Shown piece by piece: positions 35,291-45,840 of a DNA stretch of 64,000 bases (positions within the stretch are counted from its first letter, which is position 1; each line of letters begins with the position of its first letter). The notes beneath the pieces are model-generated. The model searched no databases and was not told where the DNA came from. It saw only the letters and a program-made list of their open reading frames with translations. The DNA is from Vibrio sp. 10N.261.45.E2 (GTDB lineage: Bacteria; Pseudomonadota; Gammaproteobacteria; Enterobacterales; Vibrionaceae). A program made the position numbers and the translations under genes. The DNA lies in contig NZ_MCZZ01000124.1 of the NCBI RefSeq assembly GCF_002875705.1, positions 1-64,000 of the forward strand, in the 5' to 3' direction.

Positions 35291-36187
35291 TCAGCTAACA
35301 CGATCCTGCAGTGCTGAAATGAACTGTTTGGCCGCAATCGACTGTGGCGTATGTTCAGCACATAGAATAGATACTGAGAATGGAATAGCTGGCTGCAGTG
35401 GCAATAGGCGAACAGAATCATCGTTTTGGTATTGCTCTGCCGTCCACGGATCGACAATCGCAAAACCTGCTTGGTGTTTGACCAGTTCGGCAGCTGCACT
35501 GTATCCGCGTACCGATATCGGGTGGTGATAATGATCATCTCGCGCAATCAAGCTTTGGTGCAGCAGCAAACCTAAGGGATCACGGCTATCGAGCCCGATG
35601 ATTGGCAACGGATAATTGATCAGGTCATCAAGGGTTAATTCTGCAGGTAACCGCTCAATGGTGTTGGCTGGCACCAAAGCCTTGAGAGATTCGGTCAATA
35701 ACATCTCAGACAATATAGTTGGAGGAGCTTCGTCACCAAACGCGATAGCAATATCGAGTTCATGCTTCAATAACCCAGAGCACAGTTCGTCGCGATTGGC
35801 AGTCAGCAATTCAAAAGAGAGCTCTTGTTTATTGGAATATTGCTCTCGAGACATTTGGGCTATTACCGGAGTCAGCAATTTAGTGGCTAAAATCGGCGGC
35901 GCACCAATGCGTAAATGCTGATGTCCTTGCTTCACTTTGTTGGTCAGAGATCGAAATTGACCCAATTGCTGATACACCTTTTCCGCTTCTGGCAGTAAGG
36001 TTTTTGCTTCTACCGTTGGCACTAGCCGACCTTTGACACGCTCAAACAACCCGAATCCCAACTGCTGCTCAGTGTGCGCCAAAATACGGGTCACGTTAGG
36101 CTGAGACACATGTAAGCTGCGCGCGGCTCCAGATACGGTTCCGGTCTGCATAATAGCGTAAAAGACTTCCAACTGTCTTAGGTTCAA
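35291..36187 (-). CDS. LysR family regulator, probable DgcR
   Basis: A 298-residue LTTR with N-terminal helix-turn-helix (LRQLEVFYAIMQTGTVSGAARSLHVSQPNVTRILAHTEQQLG) and a substrate-binding-like effector domain. It begins with TTG, 7 nt after AAGGA; no in-frame ATG fits. It lies 150 bp upstream of dgcN in the same direction, so D-glutamate-responsive activation of dgcN-dgcA is likely. The name DgcR is by context only. Confidence 0.85.
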   Translation of the reverse strand: MNLRQLEVFYAIMQTGTVSGAARSLHVSQPNVTRILAHTEQQLGFGLFERVKGRLVPTVEAKTLLPEAEKVYQQLGQFRSLTNKVKQGHQHLRIGAPPILATKLLTPVIAQMSREQYSNKQELSFELLTANRDELCSGLLKHELDIAIAFGDEAPPTILSEMLLTESLKALVPANTIERLPAELTLDDLINYPLPIIGLDSRDPLGLLLHQSLIARDDHYHHPISVRGYSAAAELVKHQAGFAIVDPWTAEQYQNDDSVRLLPLQPAIPFSVSILCAEHTPQSIAAKQFISALQDRVS

Positions 36188-36242
36188 ATCGATGTCCTTA
36201 TTGCTTATTTTCGGTACTCTAAATACATACGATAAGAGAGTG

Positions 36243-37082
36243 TTACCCTCTTAATAGCGCTTCAATTCTAGGTCGAAGCACCTCAGCCCAAGCCTGATAA
36301 GCTTTGGCATTCAAATGTAAGTCATCACACGTGTATTCATTCGACAGTAGCTTGCTTGGTGACAACACGCCATTCACATCCAAGAACGCAATGCCTTGTT
36401 GAGCACAGTACTCGCTTATTTTGCTATTGAGCAACTCTACAGACGGATTCAAACCTTGTAGCTTTGAGCCAACATAAAGTGTTGATTGCACCAAGATTCG
36501 AATATCCTTTTCTTGCCACACCTGAAGCATATCAATGTAGTTCTGGTAGATATGCTCAACATCATAACCTTGAGCTAAATCGTTTATCCCTGCCATAAAA
36601 CACACCAGCTTTGGATTCACACTTAACGTGGTATCAATACGGCGCAACATGCCAGTTGTGGTATCCCCTGCTAGACCGCGATTGACCATCGAGACATCAC
36701 GGAAAATATCCGCCCAAGGCGCCCACTCGGTGATCGAGTCGCCAAACATGACTAGGTCTGCATTCGGGGAAAAATGACGATGATTGTTCGATGTCATGAT
36801 GTAACGGCTCATACTGTGGCCCCGTTGCTGGATCTCAGACTGAAGAGCGACCGCCTTGAGGATTTCACTGTCCGGTGTGGTGCTATCGAACTGAGCCAGT
36901 AACCCTTCGATGTGAGGCTTAAAAGGACTAAGACGAGTGCTCAGTTGATGATGTTCTTTAAGGGAAGATAGCTTCTCTAACAATACGTACAGAGAGCGAT
37001 TTTGACCAACTTCTTGGAATAACTGATATAGATCGAGGACAGGGTGCTGTTGTAGCGCGGCAAGTAATTGCTTGTCTTCCAT
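36243..37082 (-). CDS. SGNH/GDSL hydrolase
   Basis: A 279-residue protein. Residues 1-95 form a helical N-terminal extension without a motif I know; the SGNH domain follows with block I VMFGDSITEW, block II NRGLAGDTT, block III AGINDLAQG, block V DDLHLN (catalytic Asp-His). No signal peptide, so it is probably cytoplasmic. The domain resembles platelet-activating-factor-acetylhydrolase-like esterases; substrate unknown. Confidence 0.85.
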   Translation of the reverse strand: MEDKQLLAALQQHPVLDLYQLFQEVGQNRSLYVLLEKLSSLKEHHQLSTRLSPFKPHIEGLLAQFDSTTPDSEILKAVALQSEIQQRGHSMSRYIMTSNNHRHFSPNADLVMFGDSITEWAPWADIFRDVSMVNRGLAGDTTTGMLRRIDTTLSVNPKLVCFMAGINDLAQGYDVEHIYQNYIDMLQVWQEKDIRILVQSTLYVGSKLQGLNPSVELLNSKISEYCAQQGIAFLDVNGVLSPSKLLSNEYTCDDLHLNAKAYQAWAEVLRPRIEALLRG

Positions 37083-37169
37083 GGTGTTATCTAACCCTTC
37101 AATTATCTGGTGATGAACTCAAGATAATATCCGATTGCGTACGGGATAGATAACACTAGAAGCAGAGAT

Positions 37170-37682
37170 TTACTTTTCTTTGATTAGCAGGTGATTACGG
37201 TTATCACGGCTTTTCTTAATCAGCTCGTTGCTCTCATCCATTTCATCAGATTTTGCAAGGCGATCGTAAAGCAGCACATTCACTGTTGCCGCCAAGTTCA
37301 TGCAGCCAACTGTTGGAACGTACACAACATGATCCGCTCTATCGGCAACATCTTGAGAAATCGAACCATCTTCAGGACCAAAGATATAGATAGCGTTTTC
37401 TGGGTGTTTAAAACGCGGCAGTGGTGTTGCACCTTCTGCGAGTTCAACACAAACGATCTTAGTTTCTGGGGCAAGATTGTCTAAAAACGACTCGACACCG
37501 GTCAACGGGATGGTTCGCGCAGCACTCTTGGTATCGGTATGAAATTTAGCGGCTTTTTCGTAACGTTGCCCTGTGTATTTAACTTCGTTGACTTGGTAAC
37601 AACCAGCCGCACGCATAACAGCACCAACGTTTGTCGGGCTCTTTGGGTTAGTTAAACCAATAGTCACATGGCTTTTGTTCAT
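37170..37682 (-). CDS. SpoU/TrmH family RNA methyltransferase
   Basis: A 170-residue knotted methyltransferase: motif 1 LTNPKSPTNVGAVMRAAGCY (residues 10-29, Asn and Arg of the family), motif 2 AIYIFGPEDGSIS, motif 3 VPTVGCMNLAATVNVLLYDRL. This is close to the TrmL/TrmH type acting on ribose 2'-O of tRNA or rRNA, but the exact site cannot be deduced. Monocistronic. Confidence 0.87.
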   Translation of the reverse strand: MNKSHVTIGLTNPKSPTNVGAVMRAAGCYQVNEVKYTGQRYEKAAKFHTDTKSAARTIPLTGVESFLDNLAPETKIVCVELAEGATPLPRFKHPENAIYIFGPEDGSISQDVADRADHVVYVPTVGCMNLAATVNVLLYDRLAKSDEMDESNELIKKSRDNRNHLLIKEK

Positions 37683-37957
37683 GAATATTTCTCACTTAAC
37701 GAATAGACATAGCAGGGTGCTACAAAGCGTCGCATTCTAACAAAGCAGCGTCGAATTCAAAAGCATCGATACAAACTCACTTTTTCGCGCTTAAGCCTCT
37801 AGTTGCAAGGCTTCTCACCCCAAAAATCTAACCGTCATCATATTTATAAAACAAAAACACTCTAGGGTAACAATTAAACAACAAGCCCATTTACATTTTG
37901 AAACCACATTAATAATGTGTTGAAAATTGCATGAGACAATCACACAGGAAGCGTGAC

Positions 37958-39619
37958 ATGACCCTAACCATCAAAAACCGCCTTTATATTCTCTCTTTCA
38001 TTCCACTGCTACTGATGGCAATCGGAATGATGAGCGTGACGTATATGAAGAGCACCGAGCTAACCGCACAACAAGTAGAATCGACGCGTAGCAATATGAT
38101 GGCGATGAAAGAAAAGGAACTCAAAGCGTATCTGCAAATGGCTCAATCTTCTATCAGCCCGTTCTTGGAAAGAGGCGCAACGTTAGAAGAAGCCTTACCA
38201 ACATTAAGAACACTCGAATATGGCGAGTCTGGCTACATATTTGGTTACGACTCTAAAGGTGTTCGAGTAGTTGTTGGACAAAACAACGATGGCATTGGTA
38301 AAAACTATTACGACTTGCAAGACAAGAAAGGCAATTACCTAATCCGCGACCTAATCAAGAACTCCAAGCTGGGCGAATTCACCACTTACTATTTTCCAAA
38401 ACTTGGTCAATCGGAAGCACTACCAAAACTGAGCTACTCAATATTCATCCCTCAGTGGGATTTGATGCTCGGTACTGGTTTCTACACTGACGACATTGAT
38501 GCCGTTATCGCTCAAATGAAAGAGAGTTCGAATGCAGCTCTGCAAAGCTCTTTAACTGCCATCGCTATTTTTTGCGGCTTGATAGCCCTTGTGGTTGCCG
38601 TGTTTGCCGTTGCGGTAAACCGAACAATTATGAAGCCACTTGAGCAATTTGACCGTTCAATCAGCGCGTTCGCAAGTGGCGAAGCCGATTTAACCGCTCG
38701 CATGGAAACTTTCAAAGCGCCTGAGTTCACTAAGCTCAGCGAAAACTTCAATGCCTTTGTGGCAAGCCTACAAACCATCATTCGCAGCGTTAGCGATGTG
38801 GGTCAGCAAGTAGTAGCAGAAACATCTAGCATGTCTTCGCGTGCTGCACAGGTCGACGAAATTGCTACAGGCCAACGTGAAGAAACTGAACAAGTTGCAA
38901 CGGCGATGACTGAAATGACTACAACAGCGCAAGAGATCTCAAGCAATGCGAGCCAAGCCGCGGATTCAGCGAAGCTTGCTGAAGGCAACGCAAAAGAGGC
39001 ACAACAAATTGTAAATGCAGCTGCAGATTCGGTTGCCGGCCTAGCGAGCGAAGTGTCAGAAGCCAACACTGTGGTATCGCGTTTAGAGGGCGATGTGCAG
39101 AACATATCCTCTTCATTAGCTGTTATCCAAGACATTGCAGAACAAACCAACTTATTGGCATTGAATGCCGCAATTGAGGCTGCTCGCGCAGGCGAACAGG
39201 GTCGAGGTTTTGCTGTGGTTGCCGATGAAGTTCGTAAACTGGCTAGCCGAACTCAGGAAAGCACAGGCGACATTCACAAGATGATTGAGCAGCTAAAAGC
39301 CGCTTCAGATGCCGCAGTAAAAGCAATGGATTCAAGCCAAAACCGCAGTGCTCAAACGGTGGAAGAAGCAAACGCTGCCGCCGCTGCACTGGCGAAGATC
39401 CAAGAGTCGATCGATACCATCATGGACATGAACTCACTGATTGCTACAGCGACTGAACAGCAAAACATAGTTGGCCAAGAGATATCTCAACGCATTGTGG
39501 TGATTTCTGACCAAAGCTCGCAATCGGCGGAACTAGCAAACCAAAACCGTACAGGTAGCCAGAACCTCAACAGTCGCGCGAATGAACTTTACCACCTAGT
39601 GGGTCGATTCACCGTCTAA
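37958..39619 (+). CDS. Methyl-accepting chemotaxis protein with Cache domain
   Basis: A 553-residue chemoreceptor. TM1 about residues 8-28, a periplasmic single-Cache domain ([34 protein letters not shown]) to about 185, TM2 about 190-212, HAMP, then a long signalling coiled coil with the conserved tip [20 protein letters not shown]. Cache domains of this kind often sense small organic acids; the ligand is unknown. ATG 37958 with AGGAAG upstream is preferred over one nine codons earlier. Confidence 0.93.
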   Translation: MTLTIKNRLYILSFIPLLLMAIGMMSVTYMKSTELTAQQVESTRSNMMAMKEKELKAYLQMAQSSISPFLERGATLEEALPTLRTLEYGESGYIFGYDSKGVRVVVGQNNDGIGKNYYDLQDKKGNYLIRDLIKNSKLGEFTTYYFPKLGQSEALPKLSYSIFIPQWDLMLGTGFYTDDIDAVIAQMKESSNAALQSSLTAIAIFCGLIALVVAVFAVAVNRTIMKPLEQFDRSISAFASGEADLTARMETFKAPEFTKLSENFNAFVASLQTIIRSVSDVGQQVVAETSSMSSRAAQVDEIATGQREETEQVATAMTEMTTTAQEISSNASQAADSAKLAEGNAKEAQQIVNAAADSVAGLASEVSEANTVVSRLEGDVQNISSSLAVIQDIAEQTNLLALNAAIEAARAGEQGRGFAVVADEVRKLASRTQESTGDIHKMIEQLKAASDAAVKAMDSSQNRSAQTVEEANAAAAALAKIQESIDTIMDMNSLIATATEQQNIVGQEISQRIVVISDQSSQSAELANQNRTGSQNLNSRANELYHLVGRFTV

Positions 39620-39655
39620 GATCTTTTACCTCTATATCTTTAACCTCTAAAAACA

Positions 39656-39696
39656 CTTCGGGCTTCAGAATCCCCATTCTGAAGCCCGAAATTTTA
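39656..39696 (+). terminator. Terminator of chemoreceptor gene
   Basis: TTCGGGCTTCAGAAT-CCCC-ATTCTGAAGCCCGAA stem followed by ATTTT. Confidence 0.87.
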
Positions 39697-39832
39697 AGCC
39701 TTCTACTACACCGCATTAAAAGCCTCCCTCCCTTTAACTTCCTATTTATCGTAAGCTTTGAGTGCCAATCTACAGAAGTCAGTTAAACTTAATGCGTTGC
39801 AAAGGTCATCGACTCAATGATAGGTAGATAAC

Positions 39833-40051
39833 ATGTTTCATTCAGACAAGAAGAAAGTTCGCGATCTACTGATAGCCACGCGCTTTGGCGTGTCAGCTTC
39901 GGAGATGAAAACCATTATTGGTGTAGAGCAGAACAAGGCGATGAAGTGCATTCTTCAACTCAAAGAGGAAGGCGAAGACATTCGAACACTTGGCGAAGGC
40001 ACCAACCCAGAAGAGTTGGTTTTGTATTCCATCGGAGAGATTGAACCTTAA
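39833..40051 (+). CDS. Small hypothetical protein
   Basis: A 72-residue acidic/basic mixed protein with a predicted helix-turn-helix-like arrangement (VRDLLIATRFGVSASEMKTIIGVEQNKAMKCILQLKEEG), so a small DNA-binding role is possible but unproven. It has no cysteine pair or signal peptide. It converges on the endonuclease III-like gene, leaving only 5 bp between stops. Confidence 0.6.
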   Translation: MFHSDKKKVRDLLIATRFGVSASEMKTIIGVEQNKAMKCILQLKEEGEDIRTLGEGTNPEELVLYSIGEIEP

Positions 40052-40056
40052 GCTGC

Positions 40057-40746
40057 CTAAGTTTTAGTACGAATTTTAGTTCTAGCTTCTAAACAGATAA
40101 CGTTTAGTGGGCAATCTTGACACTTTGGGGTGGGGTTACAGAACTGCTGACCATGTTCGACTAACAAACCATGATAGTAGCCGTACCTTTTTGTATCCAG
40201 AGGGATAGTGCTTTCCATCAAGGCTCGAAACTTCTCATACGACTTAGGTACATCGAGCCCATTACGAGTGAAGATCCTTCTTGCGTACGCATCAATCACA
40301 AAAGACGGTTTACCGATCGCATACACCAGAATCGCGTCAGCCGTTTCACCGCCGATTCCTTTGACTTCCAATAACTCTTGTCGAAGCTTGTCTTTATCCT
40401 GCTCACGAACCACCGAGATATCGTATTGATACTTCGAAAACCACTCGGTCACAGCCTTCAATTTAATGGCTTTCTGATTGTAGTAGCCACTGGAGCGAAT
40501 CTTCTGGGCAAGCTCATCAAAATCCATTTTAGCAACCGACCTTGGATTACATTGCTCACCTAAGTTAATGAGTGCTTTCTCTGCATTCTTCCAGTTGGTG
40601 TTCTGAACTAGAATAGCCCCTAAAACGATCTCGTAAGGGTCCTCCCTTTGCCACCAATCAAAATAGCCGTAATGTTGTTCGAGTGTATCGAACACGCTGA
40701 GTATCAACTCACTTTGACTTGCTGAATGACGCTGAATTTCGGTCAT
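40057..40746 (-). CDS. Endonuclease III-like DNA glycosylase
   Basis: A 229-residue HhH-GPD protein. LVQNTNWKNAEKAL (N-terminal helix), helix-hairpin-helix LLEVKGIGGETADAILVYA, catalytic Asp in FVIDAYARRIF, and a C-terminal iron-sulfur motif C-x5-C-x2-C-x5-C (CNPTPKCQDCPLNVIC). The Lys typical of bifunctional endonuclease III is not placed as in Nth, so it may be a monofunctional glycosylase of the HP0602/Mig-like group. Start ATG 40746 is 4 bp after the upstream LysR stop. Confidence 0.82.
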   Translation of the reverse strand: MTEIQRHSASQSELILSVFDTLEQHYGYFDWWQREDPYEIVLGAILVQNTNWKNAEKALINLGEQCNPRSVAKMDFDELAQKIRSSGYYNQKAIKLKAVTEWFSKYQYDISVVREQDKDKLRQELLEVKGIGGETADAILVYAIGKPSFVIDAYARRIFTRNGLDVPKSYEKFRALMESTIPLDTKRYGYYHGLLVEHGQQFCNPTPKCQDCPLNVICLEARTKIRTKT

Positions 40747-40750
40747 AGAA

Positions 40751-41620
40751 CTAATCCAATTGCTCAGAAAGGAAATCAACGAGCAATCGAACCTTTGAAG
40801 ACAGGTTACGGTTCTGCGGGTAGAGCGCCCATATGCCTTCTTTATCGTCTCGGTAATCGGATAACACTTCTACCAACTCACCAGAATCAAGGTCTTCGCT
40901 TACGTAGTATTCAGGTAATTGAACCAAGCCTATGCTCTGCTTCGCCGCATCCAATAAAGCTAAACCACTGTTGCATTTAATGCGTCCGTTGACACGAACC
41001 GAACGAGGTCGGCCATTTTCTTTGAAACGCCAATGTTCAAATCCACCAACTAAGCATTGGTGATTATTTAATTCAGATAATGTATGAGGCTCGCCATAAC
41101 GTTCGATGTATTCTGGGCTAGCACATACATAGAGTTGTCGTTGGGAGAGCTTCTTTGCCACAAGGCTTGAATCTTCTAAGCGACCAAGACGAATCGCCAC
41201 ATCAACACCCGAATCGATCAAATCGAGTTTTTGATTGGTTAGCATCAGCTCTAGCTCGACTTGCGGGTGAAGCTTTAAGAATTGATGAAGTATTGGCGCA
41301 AGTTGGCGTTCACCATAGGTCACGGGCGCAGTCACCTTCAACAAACCTTTCGGCGTCGATTGCATCTGCGTTACGGCTAATTCCGCAATTTCTAACCCCT
41401 CTACCAGCAACTTACATTGTTGATAGTAGAGTTGCCCGGCCTCTGTAAGAGAGACCTTTCGAGTCGTTCGATTAAGCAGCTTCACCGCGAGCCGTTCTTC
41501 TAGGTTTGCTACTCTACGGCTGATTTGAGCCACTGACGTAGCGAGTTTCTGCGCGGCACCAGTAAAGCTCTCACGCTCAGCTACTGCAACAAACTCGCTT
41601 ACCCCTTCCCAATTGGCCAT
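40751..41620 (-). CDS. LysR family transcriptional regulator
   Basis: A 289-residue LTTR: helix-turn-helix [37 protein letters not shown] and effector domain with [17 protein letters not shown], the AaeR/DsdC-like subgroup. AAGG precedes ATG by 7 nt. It is followed immediately by the glycosylase gene, an unusual pairing that may simply reflect read-through. Target unknown. Confidence 0.87.
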   Translation of the reverse strand: MANWEGVSEFVAVAERESFTGAAQKLATSVAQISRRVANLEERLAVKLLNRTTRKVSLTEAGQLYYQQCKLLVEGLEIAELAVTQMQSTPKGLLKVTAPVTYGERQLAPILHQFLKLHPQVELELMLTNQKLDLIDSGVDVAIRLGRLEDSSLVAKKLSQRQLYVCASPEYIERYGEPHTLSELNNHQCLVGGFEHWRFKENGRPRSVRVNGRIKCNSGLALLDAAKQSIGLVQLPEYYVSEDLDSGELVEVLSDYRDDKEGIWALYPQNRNLSSKVRLLVDFLSEQLD

Positions 41621-41882
41621 GCCTTTACCTTATGCTGAACTTTGGTTACCCATACAGTGTATTGAAGATAGATATCAGTGTCACCTTGCTTGATATGCGC
41701 TGTGCATAAATCTACGCCACCTACAATCGGTCAAAATCATTCCAACCAACACCTGACATTTCTCCATATTCCTTACCTAATACTAACAAAATCGTCTTTT
41801 CTTCTGACACTCATCTTACCACTTCATTGATATGTTGGTTCTGTACCGGAACACAGGTACTTCAACACAGTAAGGTACTCCT

Positions 41883-42230
41883 ATGAAAAAATTAATCATA
41901 CTTGCATCAACTCTTGTACTTAGCACAACAGCGTTCGCAGCAACCAAAACAACGATTCAAGAAACAACGCTAAAGTCTGATACATTTGTTACTGAAGCGG
42001 AAGCATACGATGCAGGAACTAACCTTATGGATGAGTTAAGCGCAAAGACACCTTTTGAGCTTTCTAGAGAACTGCCACAGTTCCAACAAACAACCAAATA
42101 CGATTCGTTCAAGATTGATGACGCGAATATGGAAGTGAAGAAAATCACTAACATGAACGGCGATGTTCATTACCAAGCGAACGTAAAAGTTGACTACCGT
42201 TATACATACAAAGACGGTCGCAGCAGCTAA
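41883..42230 (+). CDS. DUF3316 family exported protein
   Basis: A 115-residue precursor: signal peptide MKKLIILASTLVLSTTAFA, mature beta-rich domain (FVTEAEAYDAGTNLMDEL, YQANVKVDYRYTY). Matches the DUF3316 family found in vibrios; function unknown. AAGG before ATG. Monocistronic with its own terminator. Confidence 0.8.
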   Translation: MKKLIILASTLVLSTTAFAATKTTIQETTLKSDTFVTEAEAYDAGTNLMDELSAKTPFELSRELPQFQQTTKYDSFKIDDANMEVKKITNMNGDVHYQANVKVDYRYTYKDGRSS

Positions 42231-42277
42231 CACTGAATGATTGATTAGGTCCAAAAACCAGTCACGCATTCAAAAAG

Positions 42278-42310
42278 AAAGCCCGCACTCATAGAGTACG
42301 GGCTTTTTTT
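42278..42310 (+). terminator. Terminator of DUF3316 gene
   Basis: AAAGCCCG...CGGGCTTT with inner ACTC/GAGT pairing, followed by T7. Confidence 0.85.
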
Positions 42311-42383
42311 CGAAAAGATCTGATTAATGAAGCCAATACGAGCAACCATTATCAGCTCATATTCGTCTGCCTAGTTTTGAAGA

Positions 42384-44021
42384 CTAAACTTCAAACTGAG
42401 AAACTAGGCTATCTAACGCTTCACACTGTTCGGCCAATGCCATACATGCATTTTCTGCGCTGCTCGCCATCTCAACCATTTGCATGGTGCTTTCTGCGAT
42501 GCGTTGAACATTAATGTTCACTTCTTCTGACACTTGAGACTGCTGAGAAGCCGCCGTTGCAATTTGTGTGTTCATGTCATTCATCTTGCCGATTGAGTTA
42601 CGAATCTCACTCAATGAAGACGCCGCCGTTCCAGCTTGAACAATGGTTTTCTCGCCACTCGCTTTGCTTTCAGTCATCACGCCAACCGCGTGTTTCGCAC
42701 CCACTTCTAAGCGTTCGATCATAGATTGGATTTCACCAGTACTGTCTTGAGTTTTGCTAGCTAGTGCACGTACTTCATCAGCAACAACCGCAAAGCCACG
42801 GCCTTGTTCACCCGCACGCGCAGCTTCAATCGCTGCATTCAATGCAAGCAGGTTGGTTTGCTCTGCAATGCCTTTGATCACGCCAAGAATTGAAGCAATG
42901 TTCTTCACGTCCGTATCCAATTCTTGAACCACACCACCCGCATTCTCGATATCTTGTGCAAGGCGTTCAATAGACGTCACCGTTAAGCCAAGTGTGGTAT
43001 CAGCCGATTCCACTTCATGGTTTGCAACATTACTTGCCGTTGCTGCATCTAATGCATTACCACTGACAACTTCGCTCGTTGCTCGCATTTCATGAACCGC
43101 AGCCGCAACAACTTCACTTTCTCGCTGCTGGTTCGATGAGAACTCAGCAACGCTCTGAGTTAACGACTTGATGTTCTCCATTTCTGAGCGAACCGCATTC
43201 GATGTAAGTACCACTTGTTCGACAGTTACGTGGATCTTGCCAACAAACTGGTTGAAAGCGGAACTCAAACGAGCAATCTCATCATTACCTTCTACCTTCA
43301 TACGCTGAGATAGGTTGCCATCACCCGAAGCGATTTCATTCATCGCTTTCTCTACGTTCTGGATTGGTTGAACAATAAATCGATTCGATAACCACATCGC
43401 GAAAAGCGCTGCCAGTACAGCAACAGCCATACCCACTTCGATGATCAACTTGCTTGATTCAATTGAATCATCAGCTTGCTGACGAAGCTCTTTCTGCTTT
43501 AGTTCAATCAGCGTTCTGATGTCACGCAGTTGCTTACGAATAATCGCAAACTCAGCGTCTAACGCTGGTGAGTAATCTATATTGTATTGGTCCGCATTTG
43601 CCGGATCCGCAAACATTGGCTCGTGCAGTGTCACCCAGTTGCTCATCGCATTCACAAGCTTTGATAGTTCACCACGAGAAGATGGATCCAGCACGCCTGC
43701 TTGATACAAAGTTTCGACACTTTGGAAACGAGGAACCGCTTTGTAAGCGTTGTCTTTAAATTCGAACTTTTGGTACTCGATTGCCGCTTGGTCTTTAGCA
43801 AGTAACAGACCTTGCGCCGAGGCGATAATTTGGTAGATGTCTCGGTAGCCATCTTCTAGGTTGTCTAGAACCGGCTGAACCACATTATTGAGCTCGTTAT
43901 TGATCGCTGCTTGAGCATTTGATCTGATAACGTTAAGCACAGTAACGGTAGAAAAAACAATCACAATCACCAACAGCGGGATCGCAATTTTACTCTTAAT
44001 AGATAGGTTGTTGATACTCAT
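42384..44021 (-). CDS. Methyl-accepting chemotaxis protein, helical sensor type
   Basis: A 545-residue chemoreceptor: TM1 about residues 13-33, a helical periplasmic domain of about 155 residues, TM2 about 188-208, HAMP ([23 protein letters not shown]), cytoplasmic coiled coil with the [20 protein letters not shown] tip. No Cache motif, so the sensor is probably a four-helix bundle. The start is uncertain: ATG 44021 has no Shine-Dalgarno (C-rich upstream), and a GTG at 44039 is no better. Confidence 0.92.
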   Translation of the reverse strand: MSINNLSIKSKIAIPLLVIVIVFSTVTVLNVIRSNAQAAINNELNNVVQPVLDNLEDGYRDIYQIIASAQGLLLAKDQAAIEYQKFEFKDNAYKAVPRFQSVETLYQAGVLDPSSRGELSKLVNAMSNWVTLHEPMFADPANADQYNIDYSPALDAEFAIIRKQLRDIRTLIELKQKELRQQADDSIESSKLIIEVGMAVAVLAALFAMWLSNRFIVQPIQNVEKAMNEIASGDGNLSQRMKVEGNDEIARLSSAFNQFVGKIHVTVEQVVLTSNAVRSEMENIKSLTQSVAEFSSNQQRESEVVAAAVHEMRATSEVVSGNALDAATASNVANHEVESADTTLGLTVTSIERLAQDIENAGGVVQELDTDVKNIASILGVIKGIAEQTNLLALNAAIEAARAGEQGRGFAVVADEVRALASKTQDSTGEIQSMIERLEVGAKHAVGVMTESKASGEKTIVQAGTAASSLSEIRNSIGKMNDMNTQIATAASQQSQVSEEVNINVQRIAESTMQMVEMASSAENACMALAEQCEALDSLVSQFEV

Positions 44022-44283
44022 AAGGGGGGTAGTAACCACACAATAAATAAGGACGCGCGCATAATATACAGTATCAATATAAAAGCCAGCTAAAAGTTTG
44101 CGAACCTAGTCGCATAGCAAACACGACCCAATAGTCAGCCGTTGAGCATTTAACCAAACATCAACTTGAAAAGGTTATTGCAAGAGGAAATATCGCACTT
44201 ATTTACGACATACATACTCAAATACTGGAGAAGTGTGAGAAATAACACCATAATGTAGGGCTCTAAAATAAGTAGGTAAGAAC

Positions 44284-44709
44284 ATGAAAATTTGTGGTGT
44301 TGAAATCAAAGGTAACGATGCAGTCATCTGTCTTCTTTCTCTGTCTGATGGTGTATTTAACATTCCTGATTGCCGAGTTTCTAAAGTTTCAATTAGCGAC
44401 GCAAACGACACACAGAATATGAAAGACTTTCAATTCTCTTTTGCAAAGTTAATGGAAGATTACCAAGTAGATAAAGTTGTGATTCGCCAACGCCAAACTA
44501 AAGGCAAATTTGCTGGTGGTGGCTTTGGTTTCAAATTAGAAGCTGCAATCCAACTGATCGACGGCCTAAACGTTGAGGTTGTTTCTCCTGCTGACATCAA
44601 AGAGAGCCTAAAGCGCAACCCTCTAATGATGAAGTTCAAAGAAACTGGCCTGAAGCAATACCAAGAAGCACCGTTTACAACGGCATACGCTTGCTTGATG
44701 AAACGCTAA
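44284..44709 (+). CDS. DUF3010 family protein
   Basis: A 141-residue soluble protein: MKICGVEIKGNDAVICLLSL, then VIRQRQTKGKFAGGGFGFKLEAAIQL and a short Arg/Lys-rich tail. It matches DUF3010, which has an RNase H-like/actin-like fold by appearance (G-V-E-I-K-G-N-D start), but no function is established. Monocistronic, followed by a good terminator. Confidence 0.82.
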   Translation: MKICGVEIKGNDAVICLLSLSDGVFNIPDCRVSKVSISDANDTQNMKDFQFSFAKLMEDYQVDKVVIRQRQTKGKFAGGGFGFKLEAAIQLIDGLNVEVVSPADIKESLKRNPLMMKFKETGLKQYQEAPFTTAYACLMKR

Positions 44710-44739
44710 TCAAAATTCGCTAGCCAACATTTTATACAG

Positions 44740-44772
44740 AAAGAGCCTGAATCTATTCAGGCTCTTTTTTTG
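44740..44772 (+). terminator. Terminator of DUF3010 gene
   Basis: AAAGAGCCTGAAT-CT-ATTCAGGCTCTTT followed by a T-run. Confidence 0.87.
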
Positions 44773-44816
44773 TTTCTAGCGACGAACTTTGAGTCAGGTT
44801 AGTTTTGGTGTACACA

Positions 44817-45716
44817 TTACCGATCTAACACGGTTCGCCTACGACCCTTATGCCATTCCGGCTTCTTCACCACCAGGTAAACCGCAGTCGCTGACAGAGC
44901 AAAACCCATTGCGCCATAGATGTCGAACGACTCACCAAAAATAAGCCAAGCTTGAATCGCGGTTGTCGGCGGAACAAGATAGAACACCGATGCGACACTT
45001 GAAGATGCTCCGTGTTCAACCATGTAAAGCAACAACAATATTGCGACACAAGATAGAACGACCACCAGCCAGATTAGAGTCAATGTAAATTCTACCGTCC
45101 AGTTCACTTGCATCGTTTCGTAGCGCATCGCAAAAGGCAGAAACAGCGCAGCTGACGCCAAGTATTGCACCATCGCACCGCCGACCATATCTGTGCCCTG
45201 ACAAAAGCGCTTCTGATACAGAGTCCCGCAGGTAATACCAACCAAAGAAACCAAACACAACAATGTCGCCAAGCCTTTTTGGTCGTCAGACTGCCATTCA
45301 ATATTGCCCATCAATACCAAGCTAATCCCGATAAAACCAAGGGCTAAGCCTACCCATTGTGCGAAATTAAAACGCTGCGAAGTGCAGCTGATCATAATCA
45401 ATGCGGTGAGAATCGGTTGTAAGCCGACAAGTAGAGAACTCAATCCAGCGGGCATCCCCATATCAATCGCCAGATAGGTTCCACCAAGGTAGAAACCATG
45501 AATCAAAATACCAACCACACAAGCATGGAAAAATGCTCGACCACGAGGAATGCGACGTTTAAGGATTGCAATCAAAACCAAGAACAGCGCCACGTTGGCC
45601 ACCATCCTAAGTGAAAGTAACGTCGCGGGTTCGGCGTATTCCACGCCAAGACGTGCGCCAACAAAGCCTGACGACCACAATATTACAAACACGAACGGAA
45701 TCATTTTAATCAGCAT
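44817..45716 (-). CDS. EamA family (DMT) transporter
   Basis: A 299-residue protein with ten membrane helices in two EamA repeats (FVILWSSGFVGARLGVEYAEP; HGASSSVASVFYLVPPTTAI). Probably exports amino acids or other metabolites. AGAGG precedes ATG. It is divergent from a MocR-type regulator, a pairing seen often with EamA exporters. Confidence 0.87.
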   Translation of the reverse strand: MLIKMIPFVFVILWSSGFVGARLGVEYAEPATLLSLRMVANVALFLVLIAILKRRIPRGRAFFHACVVGILIHGFYLGGTYLAIDMGMPAGLSSLLVGLQPILTALIMISCTSQRFNFAQWVGLALGFIGISLVLMGNIEWQSDDQKGLATLLCLVSLVGITCGTLYQKRFCQGTDMVGGAMVQYLASAALFLPFAMRYETMQVNWTVEFTLTLIWLVVVLSCVAILLLLYMVEHGASSSVASVFYLVPPTTAIQAWLIFGESFDIYGAMGFALSATAVYLVVKKPEWHKGRRRTVLDR

Positions 45717-45763
45717 TACAAACCTCTGGTCAACTCTTCATCAATGCTGTTACCTTAGTTGGG

Positions 45764-45813
45764 TACAGATAACTAATAAAGATACAGGTATAACACTTTA
45801 AATGGTTACAGAT
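45764..45813. promoter_or_regulatory. Candidate MocR direct-repeat operator
   Basis: Three direct copies of TACAGRT (45764-45770 TACAGAT, 45783-45789 TACAGGT, 45807-45813 TACAGAT) between eamA and mocR, spaced 19 and 24 bp. MocR proteins characteristically bind direct repeats. Confidence 0.5.
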
Positions 45814-45840
45814 TCAGATTGAGCAACGAGGGAAAACAAC

